NCBI RefSeq assembly: GCF_000022325.1
Contig: NC_012034.1
Coordinates: forward strand, 2,107,501-2,171,500
Direction of reading: 5' to 3'
DNA: 64,000 nucleotides
Origin: Caldicellulosiruptor bescii DSM 6725
GTDB lineage: Bacteria; Bacillota; Thermoanaerobacteria; Caldicellulosiruptorales; Caldicellulosiruptoraceae
The position numbers were made by a program, and so were the translations under genes. The notes beneath the pieces were generated by a model. It was not told where the DNA came from and made no database searches. It saw nothing but the letters and a program-made list of their open reading frames with translations. Shown piece after piece: positions 55,889 through 64,000 of the stretch. How positions within the stretch are numbered: position 1 is the stretch's first letter; each line of letters begins with the position of its first letter.

Positions 55889-57370
55889 TTAATCAGCTGT
55901 TCCAAGTACCCTTATTGTATTGACATAAGGGTCGGCTGTGCCCTGAAGCTGGCAGTCCTCTTCTTTCAAAAGTTTTATATAATCAACAAGGTCCTTTGTA
56001 ATTCTCTCACCCGGCAAAATAAGTGGTATTCCAGGCGGATACGCCATGACCATCTCACCCGAAATTTCACCAACTGCATTGTCAAGATCAACAACCTTTT
56101 TAGAGCTGTAAAAGGCATCTCTTGGCGACACAATCACCTGTGGTGAGTGCAAAACTATTGTTGGTGTCTTTACATCCTTGACACCAAGTTTTTTAGCCAT
56201 ATCGCGAAGAGCTTCAATTAGCTTTTCCACACTCTCCTGTGTATCTCCCAAAGAGATTATAGCCAGTATATTGTAAAGGTCAGACATCTCCACTTGGATG
56301 TTATATTCATCTCTCAAAATTCTTTCAGCTTCATATCCAGTTATACCAAGTCTTCTGACATTTATCCCAAGTTTTGTCTCATCAAAATCATAAACTCCCG
56401 GTGTTCCAATCAACTCTTTACCAAATGCATAAAGCCCTTCAATCTTGTTAATCTCTTCTCTTGCCATTCTGGCAAGTCGCAAAGTTTCTTCTAACATCTC
56501 TTCACCATACATTGCAAGCTGTTTTCTCGCAACGTCTATAGAACACATCAAAATGTAAGATGAACTTGTTGTCATAGTAAGATTTAGTACCTGCTTTACA
56601 GTTTCTGGTTGAATCCTGTGCCCTCTAAGAAGAAGTACTGAACTTTGCGTTAGCGACCCACCTGTTTTGTGTGTTGAAACTGCGCTCATATCTGCTCCAA
56701 CTTCCATTGCAGTGAGCGGAAAATCGTTATGAAATCCCATATGTGCACCATGCGCTTCATCTACCAAAACAGCCATTCCAAACTTGTGCGCTGTCCTTGT
56801 TATGGACTTCAAATCACTTGCAATTCCATAATATGTGGGGTTTATAACAAAAACTGCTTTGGCATGAGGGTGTTTCAGGATTGCCTTTTTTACATTCTCA
56901 ATTGTAACACCCATTGTAATCCCAAGCTCTTCATTGACCTCTGGTTGCACATACACAGGTATAGCCCCGCTTAGAATTATCCCGCCAAATGCACTTTTGT
57001 GTGCGTTTCGAGGCAGTATTATCTCATCTCCAGGTTCGCACGCCGACATTATCATTGTTTGAACACCCGATGTTGTACCGTTTACCAAAAAATATGCATA
57101 CTGGGCACCAAACGCGCTTGCAAAAAGTTTTTCGGCTTCATAGATGACTCCTATTGGGTTATTTGCGTTGTCTAAGTCTTCCATACCGTTTAAGTCCATT
57201 AGCATGACGTTTTGTCCAACAAAATCGGTAAACTCTTTAAGACCTCTTCCATATTTGTGCCCTGGAACGTGGAACGGTATTATGTTCTTTTCAATATGTC
57301 TTTTTACAGCATCAAATAAGGGTGTTTTGCTCTGGTCCTCCTTTGTCACCTTATTCTGCCCTGCCTCCAT
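55889..57370 (-). CDS. Orn/Lys/Arg decarboxylase (PLP, fold III-type aminotransferase-like)
   Basis: 493 aa, the short Firmicute type (SpeA/YaaO-like). PLP lysine in SAVSTHKTGGSLTQSSVLLLRG; VDEAHGAHMGFH binds the cofactor; NGTTSGVQTMIMSACEPGDEIILPRNAHKS is the phosphate region. The C-terminal domain ends with MAYPPGIPLILPGERIT. Substrate (arginine, lysine or ornithine) cannot be told by eye; in Firmicutes arginine for polyamine synthesis is usual. Upstream of mrnC in one unit. Confidence 0.88.
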   Translation of the reverse strand: MEAGQNKVTKEDQSKTPLFDAVKRHIEKNIIPFHVPGHKYGRGLKEFTDFVGQNVMLMDLNGMEDLDNANNPIGVIYEAEKLFASAFGAQYAYFLVNGTTSGVQTMIMSACEPGDEIILPRNAHKSAFGGIILSGAIPVYVQPEVNEELGITMGVTIENVKKAILKHPHAKAVFVINPTYYGIASDLKSITRTAHKFGMAVLVDEAHGAHMGFHNDFPLTAMEVGADMSAVSTHKTGGSLTQSSVLLLRGHRIQPETVKQVLNLTMTTSSSYILMCSIDVARKQLAMYGEEMLEETLRLARMAREEINKIEGLYAFGKELIGTPGVYDFDETKLGINVRRLGITGYEAERILRDEYNIQVEMSDLYNILAIISLGDTQESVEKLIEALRDMAKKLGVKDVKTPTIVLHSPQVIVSPRDAFYSSKKVVDLDNAVGEISGEMVMAYPPGIPLILPGERITKDLVDYIKLLKEEDCQLQGTADPYVNTIRVLGTAD

Positions 57371-57441
57371 TTCTTTTCTTTATACTTTTTAATTTTCTGA
57401 TTGATAATTATACCACACTACAATTTTTTTAAAAGTATTTT

Positions 57442-58092
57442 TTACTCAAAAGTTACGCGGCTCACACCTTCAATCAGATATAGGTCTGTTATAAGCTGAT
57501 TGACGCTGGTATCCGGTAAAACTAAAGCCTTATAACAAACCTTTTCAGTCTCTTCATGCATAAATTTAATATCTTTAATTGTAACTGAATGTGCAGTCAA
57601 AATTGAGTCTATCTTTTGAATAGAACTTTTCAAGTTTTGTCCCTCAACAGTAATTGTCCTTAAAATTCCTTTTGATACAAATCTTACTTCAAATTTTTTC
57701 AATAGAATCAAAGTAAGATACACTGCTGCTGTTGCTAAAAATGCACCCTTATAATAACCAATTCCAATTGCAAGCCCAATACAAGCAACAGCCCACAGAG
57801 TTGCTGCAGTTGTCAAACCTTTTACTGTTGCGCCATCTTTTATTATTGTACCTGCACCAAGAAAGCCAATTCCTGAGATGACCTGAGCGCCAAGCCTTGC
57901 AACATCTATGTTTGCATGCCCTTTGTAATAAATATCATAGATATACTCAGACGTCATCATAACAAGTGTTGAACCAACACAGACTAAAATGTGTGTTCTG
58001 AACCCTGCCGGTCTGTGGACGTTTTCACGTTCAATACCAATAATTCCACCTGCTAAGATTGCAAATATGATTTTTAATATATCCTGCAGCAT
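57442..58092 (-). CDS. MgtC/SapB family membrane protein
   Basis: 216 aa, four to five N-terminal membrane segments with the signature GIIGIERENVHRPAGFRTHILVCVGSTLVMMTSEYI and RLGAQVISGIGFLGAGTIIKDGATVKGLTTAATLW; a C-terminal ACT-like soluble domain follows. Linked to Mg2+ stress and ATP synthase control in other bacteria; exact role unclear. ATG 58092 with AGAGGG upstream. Confidence 0.9.
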   Translation of the reverse strand: MLQDILKIIFAILAGGIIGIERENVHRPAGFRTHILVCVGSTLVMMTSEYIYDIYYKGHANIDVARLGAQVISGIGFLGAGTIIKDGATVKGLTTAATLWAVACIGLAIGIGYYKGAFLATAAVYLTLILLKKFEVRFVSKGILRTITVEGQNLKSSIQKIDSILTAHSVTIKDIKFMHEETEKVCYKALVLPDTSVNQLITDLYLIEGVSRVTFE

Positions 58093-58160
58093 TAAAAATT
58101 CCCTCTTTAGAATGTGAGATTATAATTATATTTTATAATACATAACGTAAAAAAATTAAA

Positions 58161-58202
58161 GAGGCTGCTTTCTCATTTTTTGACTTTAGAAAAAGCAGCC
58201 TC
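58161..58202 (-). terminator. Terminator of the second transporter operon
   Basis: GAGGCTGCTTT/AAAGCAGCCTC, 11-bp stem, followed by TTTAATTTTTTT on minus; 16 nt after the binding-protein stop. Confidence 0.88.
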
Positions 58203-58217
58203 CTGTGGCAAATTTTA

Positions 58218-59915
58218 TTATTTTGTCCACAATTCAATGTTTTGCTTGATTCTTTTTGTATAATATTCTTCAACCTTGCTGTTTCCAAGCTTCTCAAAAC
58301 CATCCAAAAATTCGTTCCATACCTTATCAAAGTCTTTTTCTTTTGCCATTACAACTTTTGGAATGGTCGAAAGTGTATAATTCCAGATTTTATCGTTAAT
58401 TGTTTTGATATTAGGATCATCAATTGAAATCATCCAGAGATAACCCCATGTTTTTTCTGGATACTCATTTGATTTTGGGAATAAGTCTTTCCAAATCTCT
58501 GCTTTATATGCAGACAATACTTTCTTCTCAACATCGCTATAGTTCTTTCTTATATCTTCTTTTCTCGTGTCAGGTGCAATTGGATTTCCTGTTGAATCAA
58601 TATACGTATTAGGCAGTCTCGGGAACGGGTAAATGTAAGGACCTATCCCAGTCTTTTTTCCAAATGTAGGATCAGTTTTTCTCATCTGGTCATATTTTGG
58701 TGTAAATACTCTCTTACCATTTATATATGTGTGATGAACACCTTCAATACCCCATTGTCTTAAGATATTAGCATCTTCGGTGCACATCCAGTCAAGGAAC
58801 TTAATTGCTCTCACCTTATCTTTGCACTTTACTGTTATAGCAACACCCCAGCCACCTGTGTATCCAACTTTTACATCAGGCGGACATTGTTTTATCTTTT
58901 CATTAACTGTAACAGGATAATAGCCGTATGTGTATTCGTATTTGCCTGCTTTTTTGAGAGCAGTGATTGGTTCACCCACTGCCCAACCTGCGTCAATTAA
59001 AGCAAGAACTCTTCCAGATGCTATTTTAGCTTTATACTGGTCGTCTTTCTGGACAAATGTCTCTCTATCAAGAATTCCTGCGTTCCATAAGTGATTTAAC
59101 CATTTGAAATATTCTTTTTCAATTGGACGTTTATAATGTCTTATCACTTTCAAAGTTTTTGGGTCAACATAAAACTCTCCATCGTCAGGTGCACCTGTTG
59201 CCTGAAAAGCTGGATTTGTAACAGAAATAACCGTTCGCCAATCGTCAGCACTAAGTGTCAAAGGAATGGTTGGAAGTCCGTCTGTTGTAGGATGTTTTTT
59301 CCAGTAATTTACTATTACATTTTCAAAATCTTTTATTGTTCTAATCTTGGGATAATTTTGTTCTATTACTACTCTGTGCTGAACCATAAATCCACCATTT
59401 ACATCAAGTGTTGCATCATTATCTGTTGTTATCCCCAAACAGTATATATGCGGATCCTGAGGACTCCATCTAAGCCTCTTGAGATTTTTTCCATATGCTT
59501 TTTTAATGTTGGGACCATACTTTTCTATTAAACTATCTAACTGTACAATACCACCAGCATTTTTAAGAAGTTGTAAGTCTCCTTTTGCATACACAAGGTC
59601 TGGATAATCACCACTTGCAGCCATTAGCTGAATTTTTTGTTGACCAGCACCTTGAGCTATGGCATACTCAATCTTTAATGTAACACCTGTAAGTTCTTTT
59701 ATCTTTTGTGCAACTGGTGACTTAAATCCATCGTCATTTGGGTTTGTTTCAGCACTGTACATAGTGAGAGTAATTGGCTTTTTTGCTTCGGGTGTTGGTT
59801 TGAGTGGCTTCACAAGCTTTGAACTTCCAGCATTTCCAATAATGCCAATTCCTAATATAAAACTTATAACCACTACAATTGATAAAATCGAAAGTAACCT
59901 TTTTGAACTCCTCAT
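58218..59915 (-). CDS. Extracellular solute-binding protein, LplA-like
   Basis: 565 aa. N-terminal signal (SSKRLLSILSIVVVISFILGIG), no lipobox Cys, then a Pro-rich linker and the binding fold: TLTMYSAETNPNDDGFKSPVAQKIKELTGV, KIQLMAASGDYPDLVYAKGDLQLL, VGYTGGWGVAITVKCKDKVRAIKFLDWM. Last gene of a three-gene operon (two permeases first). Ligand unknown; the group carries plant-polysaccharide oligomers. ATG 59915 after AGGAGGG. Confidence 0.9.
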   Translation of the reverse strand: MRSSKRLLSILSIVVVISFILGIGIIGNAGSSKLVKPLKPTPEAKKPITLTMYSAETNPNDDGFKSPVAQKIKELTGVTLKIEYAIAQGAGQQKIQLMAASGDYPDLVYAKGDLQLLKNAGGIVQLDSLIEKYGPNIKKAYGKNLKRLRWSPQDPHIYCLGITTDNDATLDVNGGFMVQHRVVIEQNYPKIRTIKDFENVIVNYWKKHPTTDGLPTIPLTLSADDWRTVISVTNPAFQATGAPDDGEFYVDPKTLKVIRHYKRPIEKEYFKWLNHLWNAGILDRETFVQKDDQYKAKIASGRVLALIDAGWAVGEPITALKKAGKYEYTYGYYPVTVNEKIKQCPPDVKVGYTGGWGVAITVKCKDKVRAIKFLDWMCTEDANILRQWGIEGVHHTYINGKRVFTPKYDQMRKTDPTFGKKTGIGPYIYPFPRLPNTYIDSTGNPIAPDTRKEDIRKNYSDVEKKVLSAYKAEIWKDLFPKSNEYPEKTWGYLWMISIDDPNIKTINDKIWNYTLSTIPKVVMAKEKDFDKVWNEFLDGFEKLGNSKVEEYYTKRIKQNIELWTK

Positions 59916-59989
59916 AGTTCTTTTAACCCTCCTTATTTTTGTTTTATGCTAAAAGCTGGTTTTTTCCAGCTAAAAGCCGCAAATTTTTC

Positions 59990-60880
59990 TTAGCTCTTTA
60001 CAGCACCAATTGTCATCCCATGAATAAAATATCTTTGAACAAAAGGATAAACGAACAATATTGGCATAGTTACAATTATGGTCATTGCCATTCTGAGAGA
60101 ATGAGGAGTTACTTTCATTGTTCTGTTTGGGTCAAGGTTACTGTAGTAATCTACCTGAGATGAAGCTGCTGCATTTGATAAAATCTTTTGAAGTTCATAT
60201 TGCAGGGTTGTAAGCTTTGGTTCACTTGAGCAATAAAGGTATGTATCAAACCATGAGTTCCAATGTCCCACAGCAATAAACAAGCTTATAGTTGCAATTA
60301 CAGGTGCACAAAGTGGCAATATTATCTTCCAGAATATCAAAAAATCATTAGCACCGTCTATCATTGCAGACTCTTCAACATCGGAAGGAATACCCTCCAT
60401 ATAAGATTTTATGACAATCACATTAAACGGACTTATAAGCCCCGGCAGAATGTAAACAAGGAAATTGTTCATAAGTCCAAGACCTCGCATGAGCATATAT
60501 TCAGGTATAAGTCCCCCACCAATGTACATAGTAATAATAAACATTATCGAAACAGGTTTTCTTGCAATAAAATCTTTTCGATTTATAACATAGGCAACCA
60601 TAGCTGACGAAAGTACTCCTAATGCTGTTCCAACCACTGTTCTTAATACAGTTATAAATACAGCCCATGGAATTTGAGGATAATTTAAAGTCTCTATGTA
60701 ATTTACTAATGTAAATTTTCTGGGAAAGATAGTTATCCCACCTTTTATTGCATCGTAAGGGTCATTTAATGATACAGCAAGGACATGCAAAAATGGGTAC
60801 AAAGTTATAATTGCCAAAATTATCATTATTGTGTAGTTAAAAACTTCAAATACTATATCACCTGCTGTCTTCTTTCCCAT
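59990..60880 (-). CDS. Sugar ABC transporter permease, LplC-like
   Basis: 296 aa, MalG type, six membrane segments. EAA loop: DVEESAMIDGANDFLIFWKIILPLCAPVIA. C-terminus YPFVQRYFIHGMTIGAVKS is group-typical. Starts after GAGGAGGAT, 36 nt past the stop of its partner permease. Confidence 0.9.
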   Translation of the reverse strand: MGKKTAGDIVFEVFNYTIMIILAIITLYPFLHVLAVSLNDPYDAIKGGITIFPRKFTLVNYIETLNYPQIPWAVFITVLRTVVGTALGVLSSAMVAYVINRKDFIARKPVSIMFIITMYIGGGLIPEYMLMRGLGLMNNFLVYILPGLISPFNVIVIKSYMEGIPSDVEESAMIDGANDFLIFWKIILPLCAPVIATISLFIAVGHWNSWFDTYLYCSSEPKLTTLQYELQKILSNAAASSQVDYYSNLDPNRTMKVTPHSLRMAMTIIVTMPILFVYPFVQRYFIHGMTIGAVKS

Positions 60881-60916
60881 TTCAAAAGATCCTCCTCAAA
60901 AAATCTTTAAACTCTG

Positions 60917-61831
60917 TCACATCATCCTATAGCCAGTTGTCTTTTTGGAAAGCCAGTTTGCAAAAACCAAAAGTGTAAGGCTTACTACTGATTTGAAAAC
61001 ACCTGCAGCTGTGCCAAAAGAATATCTACCTGTGCCAATTCCATACGAAAGAATGTAAAGGTCAATGACATCCGCAACTTCTCTTGTTGCTGCTGTTCTT
61101 AAAAGAAACTGTCTTTCAAAACCTATATTGATTATATTTCCTATGCTTAAAATAAGAAGAACAATAACGGTTGGCATTATTCCGGGAAGGGTAATATTTA
61201 TCATTTTTCTGAATCTTCCTGCACCATCAACAGTTGCAGCTTCGTAAAGTTCAGGATTTATTGAAGTTATCGCTGCTAAATAAATTATCGTGTTCCAACC
61301 AAGTTCTTTCCAAATGTCAGAAAATGTAACTATCCACCAAAAATAACGTGGTTCTGCCATAAACATAATCGGGTAATTTGTCAAATGGAGTTTTTGCAAG
61401 ACTTGATTTATAACACCGCTTGGGGACAAAATCTCACTTACCAAACTTGCAACAACAACCCACGAAACAAAGTGGGGAAGATATGAAATTGTTTGGACAG
61501 TCCTCTTAAATGCCATATTCTTTATTTCATTTAGAAGTAAAGCTAACATTATTGGCAGCGGAAAGCCAAATACTAATCCCATAAAGCTCATTATCAGTGT
61601 ATTTCGCATAGCCTTATAAAAATCAGGATCCTGGAACATCTCAGCAAACCATCTTATACCTACCCACTCTTGTTGCCAAATTGGTTTTCCAGGTCTGTAA
61701 TCTTGAAATGCCATTATCCATCCCCAAAGGGGTATGTATCTAAATATTATTAACCAAACAATAAATGGAAATATCATTAAGATTAGATATCTTTGTTTCC
61801 ACAATGTTTTGGTCAATTTTGATTTATTCAT
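60917..61831 (-). CDS. Sugar ABC transporter permease, LplB-like
   Basis: 304 aa, MalF type. PFIVWLIIFRYIPLWGWIMAFQDYRPGKPI and the EAA loop PELYEAATVDGAGRFRKMINITLPGIMPTV. ATG 61831 after GGAGG. Operon head; the promoter region carries two TTATACCCTA repeats. No ATPase gene nearby. Confidence 0.9.
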   Translation of the reverse strand: MNKSKLTKTLWKQRYLILMIFPFIVWLIIFRYIPLWGWIMAFQDYRPGKPIWQQEWVGIRWFAEMFQDPDFYKAMRNTLIMSFMGLVFGFPLPIMLALLLNEIKNMAFKRTVQTISYLPHFVSWVVVASLVSEILSPSGVINQVLQKLHLTNYPIMFMAEPRYFWWIVTFSDIWKELGWNTIIYLAAITSINPELYEAATVDGAGRFRKMINITLPGIMPTVIVLLILSIGNIINIGFERQFLLRTAATREVADVIDLYILSYGIGTGRYSFGTAAGVFKSVVSLTLLVFANWLSKKTTGYRMM

Positions 61832-61901
61832 TATAAACCTCCACGGTATTTTTTTTTGAGCTTGATTTTCAATGATAATTTTAAAGTCAAAATTATAAAA
61901 T

Positions 61902-61934
61902 TTATACCCTAATATTTTGACATGTTATACCCTA
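61902..61934 (-). promoter_or_regulatory. Paired direct repeats upstream of the permease operon, candidate YesN-type operator
   Basis: TTATACCCTA at 61902-61911 and 61925-61934, identical 10-mers 23 bp apart (two helical turns), 70-100 nt before the permease ATG. On the minus strand a TATAAT-like box (about 61895-61890) lies just downstream, so a bound AraC-type activator would sit at the -35 position. Confidence 0.55.
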
Positions 61935-61964
61935 TACTTTTGTCCATGTTTTTTAAAAAATAAA

Positions 61965-61983
61965 AAGCCCATTAATCGGGCTT
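61965..61983 (-). terminator. Terminator after the response regulator
   Basis: AAGCCC/GGGCTT with a 7-nt loop, followed by TTTTATTTTTT on minus; 24 nt after the regulator stop. It separates the two-component system from the transporter operon. Confidence 0.7.
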
Positions 61984-62006
61984 ATAGATAAATTTAATAA
62001 ATTCTT

Positions 62007-63566
62007 TTATTTTCTTTTTAAACTTTCTTTATAGCTCTTAGGCGAACATCCAACATACTTTTTAAATTTTAAACAAAAGTAGTCCATATCTTCATATCCA
62101 ACCTTTTTGGCAACTTCTGAAACTTTCTTCCCATTTTCTAATAGCTCTTTTGCTTTCTCAATTCTGACTTTTTCGATAAAAGATGAAAAGTTCTCACCAA
62201 ATGTTTTTTTGAAAAGTTTACTAAAATAGGATGAATTGTAGCCAAATATTTCTGCCAATGTTTCAAGCTTTAAGTCAATAAAATAATTTCTTTTTATAAA
62301 CTCTTCAACCTGAACTTTGAAATTGTCTGAATGAAGTTTTTTTATTTGTTCTGCAATTAAAGTAAAATAATACTTTATAAGTCCTTTTAACTCAGTTAAA
62401 GTCTTCTGGGTAAATAAGTTTTTAAAAATTTCTTGTGTAAGATACTTTTCGACAATTTGTTTGTATTCTTGATTCTGAGAAAGTTTATACAAAACATCAA
62501 CAAAGAAATTGTAAAAACTGCTTTTTGCTTCATCTTCAGATGCATTTTTCTTTATCAAGTTATCTGCCTTATTTTCCAATATATTGTTAATCCTTTCAAA
62601 ATTCTCAAACTCAATTGCTACTGCTAATGCATAAGCATTCTCCTTATCATCAAACTCTTTCTCAGTTTTATCATATCGAAAAATAGCTTCTTTTATAAAG
62701 ATTAAACCTTTGTAGCCCAATAAAAATCTCTTTTTTAAAAGTTCATTGGCTTCTTCAAACGATTTTTTAATATTTCTATAGTCTTCTACTTCACTTCCAA
62801 TTGAAATAATAATCTGACCGTCCGTATATTTCATGAGCATATCCTTTAAAATATTAATGCTTCTACTATTGAAGGGATACCAAAAGTCTTTGAAAAGTAT
62901 GCAGATATTGTTGTTTATAATTGTCGAAAAACCGCAAGAGTTTTTATTCAAAAACAAATCCACCTTTTCTTTTAATTGCAAGACTGTTTGATTTATCTCA
63001 CAAGAATTCCTATTTTCATTTAGCAGCTGAATTATGGCAACCTGATACTTTTTCCAGGGAAGTTGAAGTTCAAAGAATTTATTCATATACTCTATCTCCG
63101 TATCTTTCAAAGTACCCAATACTAATTTTTCAACTACTTTTTCCCTTGTGAGTTTCTTAGCAGCTGAAAATGCCCGGTTTATTTTAAATTCTTCCTCCAG
63201 TTTTTCCCTGATTGCCATAAGTTTCTCTTCAAGAAGTTGTTTGTCAATAGGTTTTAGAAGATAACTCTCCACTCCAAGTTCCACAGCTTTTCGGGCATAT
63301 TCAAACTCAGAGTAACCTGAAAGAATAATAATTTTTGTTGAAATATTTTTTTCTCTCAATCTTTGGATTAACAAAAGCCCATCAATTCCAGGTATACGTA
63401 TGTCAATAAGAGCAACATCAGGATTTAGTTCAAGCAATTTGGAAAAACCATCTACTCCATCATATGCAACTGCAACTATTTCAAACCCAAGCGCATGCCA
63501 GTCCAATATCTTTTTAAGTCCTTCAATTATTATCGGCTCATCATCAATTAGAACCACCTTAAACAA
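62007..63566 (-). CDS. Response regulator, YesN type (REC + AraC HTH)
   Basis: 519 aa. REC domain at 1-120: acidic pocket Asp8/Asp9/Glu10, phospho-acceptor Asp55 (ALIDIRIPG), Lys near 103 (SYLLKPIDK). A long middle helical domain follows, then an AraC DNA-binding domain at the C-terminus with both HTHs: LKLETLAEIFGYNSSYFSKLFKKTFG and KKVSEVAKKVGYEDMDYFCLKFKKYVGCSPKSYKE. TTG 63566 after GGTGGTGA, 3 nt past the kinase stop. Probably activates the adjacent transporter operon. Confidence 0.92.
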   Translation of the reverse strand: MFKVVLIDDEPIIIEGLKKILDWHALGFEIVAVAYDGVDGFSKLLELNPDVALIDIRIPGIDGLLLIQRLREKNISTKIIILSGYSEFEYARKAVELGVESYLLKPIDKQLLEEKLMAIREKLEEEFKINRAFSAAKKLTREKVVEKLVLGTLKDTEIEYMNKFFELQLPWKKYQVAIIQLLNENRNSCEINQTVLQLKEKVDLFLNKNSCGFSTIINNNICILFKDFWYPFNSRSINILKDMLMKYTDGQIIISIGSEVEDYRNIKKSFEEANELLKKRFLLGYKGLIFIKEAIFRYDKTEKEFDDKENAYALAVAIEFENFERINNILENKADNLIKKNASEDEAKSSFYNFFVDVLYKLSQNQEYKQIVEKYLTQEIFKNLFTQKTLTELKGLIKYYFTLIAEQIKKLHSDNFKVQVEEFIKRNYFIDLKLETLAEIFGYNSSYFSKLFKKTFGENFSSFIEKVRIEKAKELLENGKKVSEVAKKVGYEDMDYFCLKFKKYVGCSPKSYKESLKRK

Positions 63567-63569
63567 ATT

Positions 63570-64000
63570 CTATTCACCACCCTTGCTTGGAACAGTTATT
63601 TCAACCACTGTTCCACTTCCATACTCACTCTTGATTAAAAACTCAAATTCATTACCATAAAACAATTTCAATCTTGTGTATACATTTCTAAGACCTACAT
63701 GAGCATCTTTTTGGTCTGACTTGAGTAAGGTTATTAAGTTATCACATTCCTCTTTTTTCATTCCGATTCCATTATCCTCAACTCTAATAACAATTTTTTC
63801 ATCTCTTTTGAAAATTCTGATACTAATATAACCCTTTCCAACTTTCGGTTCGATTCCGTGTTTTATTGAATTCTCTACAAGAGGCTGAATTATAAAAGGT
63901 AGTATCTTTTGATTGAAAAGGTCTTCATCTATCTGAATATCAAAATCTATCCTATCACCAAACCTGAATTTTTGAATCTCCAAAAACTGTTGAACAAATT
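63570..64000 (-). CDS. Sensor histidine kinase, YesM type (partial, runs off window)
   Basis: Only the C-terminal about 143 residues lie inside the window; the frame is open to the edge (FVQQFLEIQKFRFGDRI), so residue 1 is outside. HATPase_c domain seen: N-box PLVENSIKHGIEPKVGKG, G1 box VEDNGIGM, and GLRNVYTRLKLFYG ... YGSGTVVEITVP. The His_kinase block and membrane sensor are upstream. Directly followed by the response regulator. Confidence 0.92.
   Translation of the reverse strand, partial: FVQQFLEIQKFRFGDRIDFDIQIDEDLFNQKILPFIIQPLVENSIKHGIEPKVGKGYISIRIFKRDEKIVIRVEDNGIGMKKEECDNLITLLKSDQKDAHVGLRNVYTRLKLFYGNEFEFLIKSEYGSGTVVEITVPSKGGE

Overview
The window reads as chromosome of a thermophilic, low-GC, Gram-positive anaerobe of the Clostridia, most like Caldicellulosiruptor. 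This is inferred from the AT-rich sequence, AGGAGG-type ribosome binding sites with frequent TTG and GTG starts, a SigH-type sporulation sigma factor, Mini-RNase III, ThyX, the GH4/LplABC-type sugar genes, and S-layer-like proteins. No species-level proof is possible from reading alone.

Layout. (1) 1-1563: an FGGY sugar kinase. (2) 1564-30819: a mobile, decaying accessory region. It holds two near-identical IS256 elements, a broken IS21 element carrying a nested IS4/IS5-like element, a broken IS110 element with a structured non-coding leader, ISL3 and IS30 remnants, and another broken DDE element. It also carries a RusA resolvase, two surface-protein genes broken by in-frame stops, a hicBA toxin-antitoxin pair, an AbiEii fragment, a GC-rich structured RNA, a Dam-NurA-HerA module, a lone antitoxin with a gutted mazF, a HUH Rep-like protein and a tyrosine integrase. 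The region ends exactly at a 3' fragment of tRNA-Arg(ACG), so its right border is an integrase attachment site. The matching intact tRNA-Arg is not in the window. Two long gene-poor tracts are filled with short repeated words (CTACTGC/CAGTAG at 3.7-4.75 kb, TGTATTACA at 5.7-6.2 kb).

(3) 30991-39860: a broken Uma2 gene, then a pectin/galacturonide-type block on the minus strand. It consists of a solute-binding protein, two permeases, a second solute-binding protein, tRNA-Trp on the opposite strand, and a GH4 enzyme closely matching alpha-galacturonidase LplD. An N-terminally truncated AraC regulator lies upstream. (4) 40077-58092: ordinary core genes. They are a glutamate-synthase-family protein, a PaaK/CapK-like ligase, argS, a DUF1934 protein, murI, ddl, a phosphohexomutase, sigH, a YacP/Rae1 NYN protein, rlmB, thyX, dnaD- and dnaI-like genes (plus strand), fabZ, a DUF1646 transporter, mrnC, an Orn/Lys/Arg decarboxylase and an MgtC protein. 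(5) 58218-64000: a second LplABC-type transporter and, upstream, its YesMN-type two-component system. The histidine kinase runs off the window end.

The most interesting candidate system is the Dam methylase convergent with a NurA-HerA operon (20.2-24.6 kb), an arrangement that suggests a modification/DNA-processing defence module inside the island. Next are the GC-rich three-way-junction RNA at 11.5-11.77 kb, the putative IS110 bridge RNA, and the two unexplained short-motif arrays.
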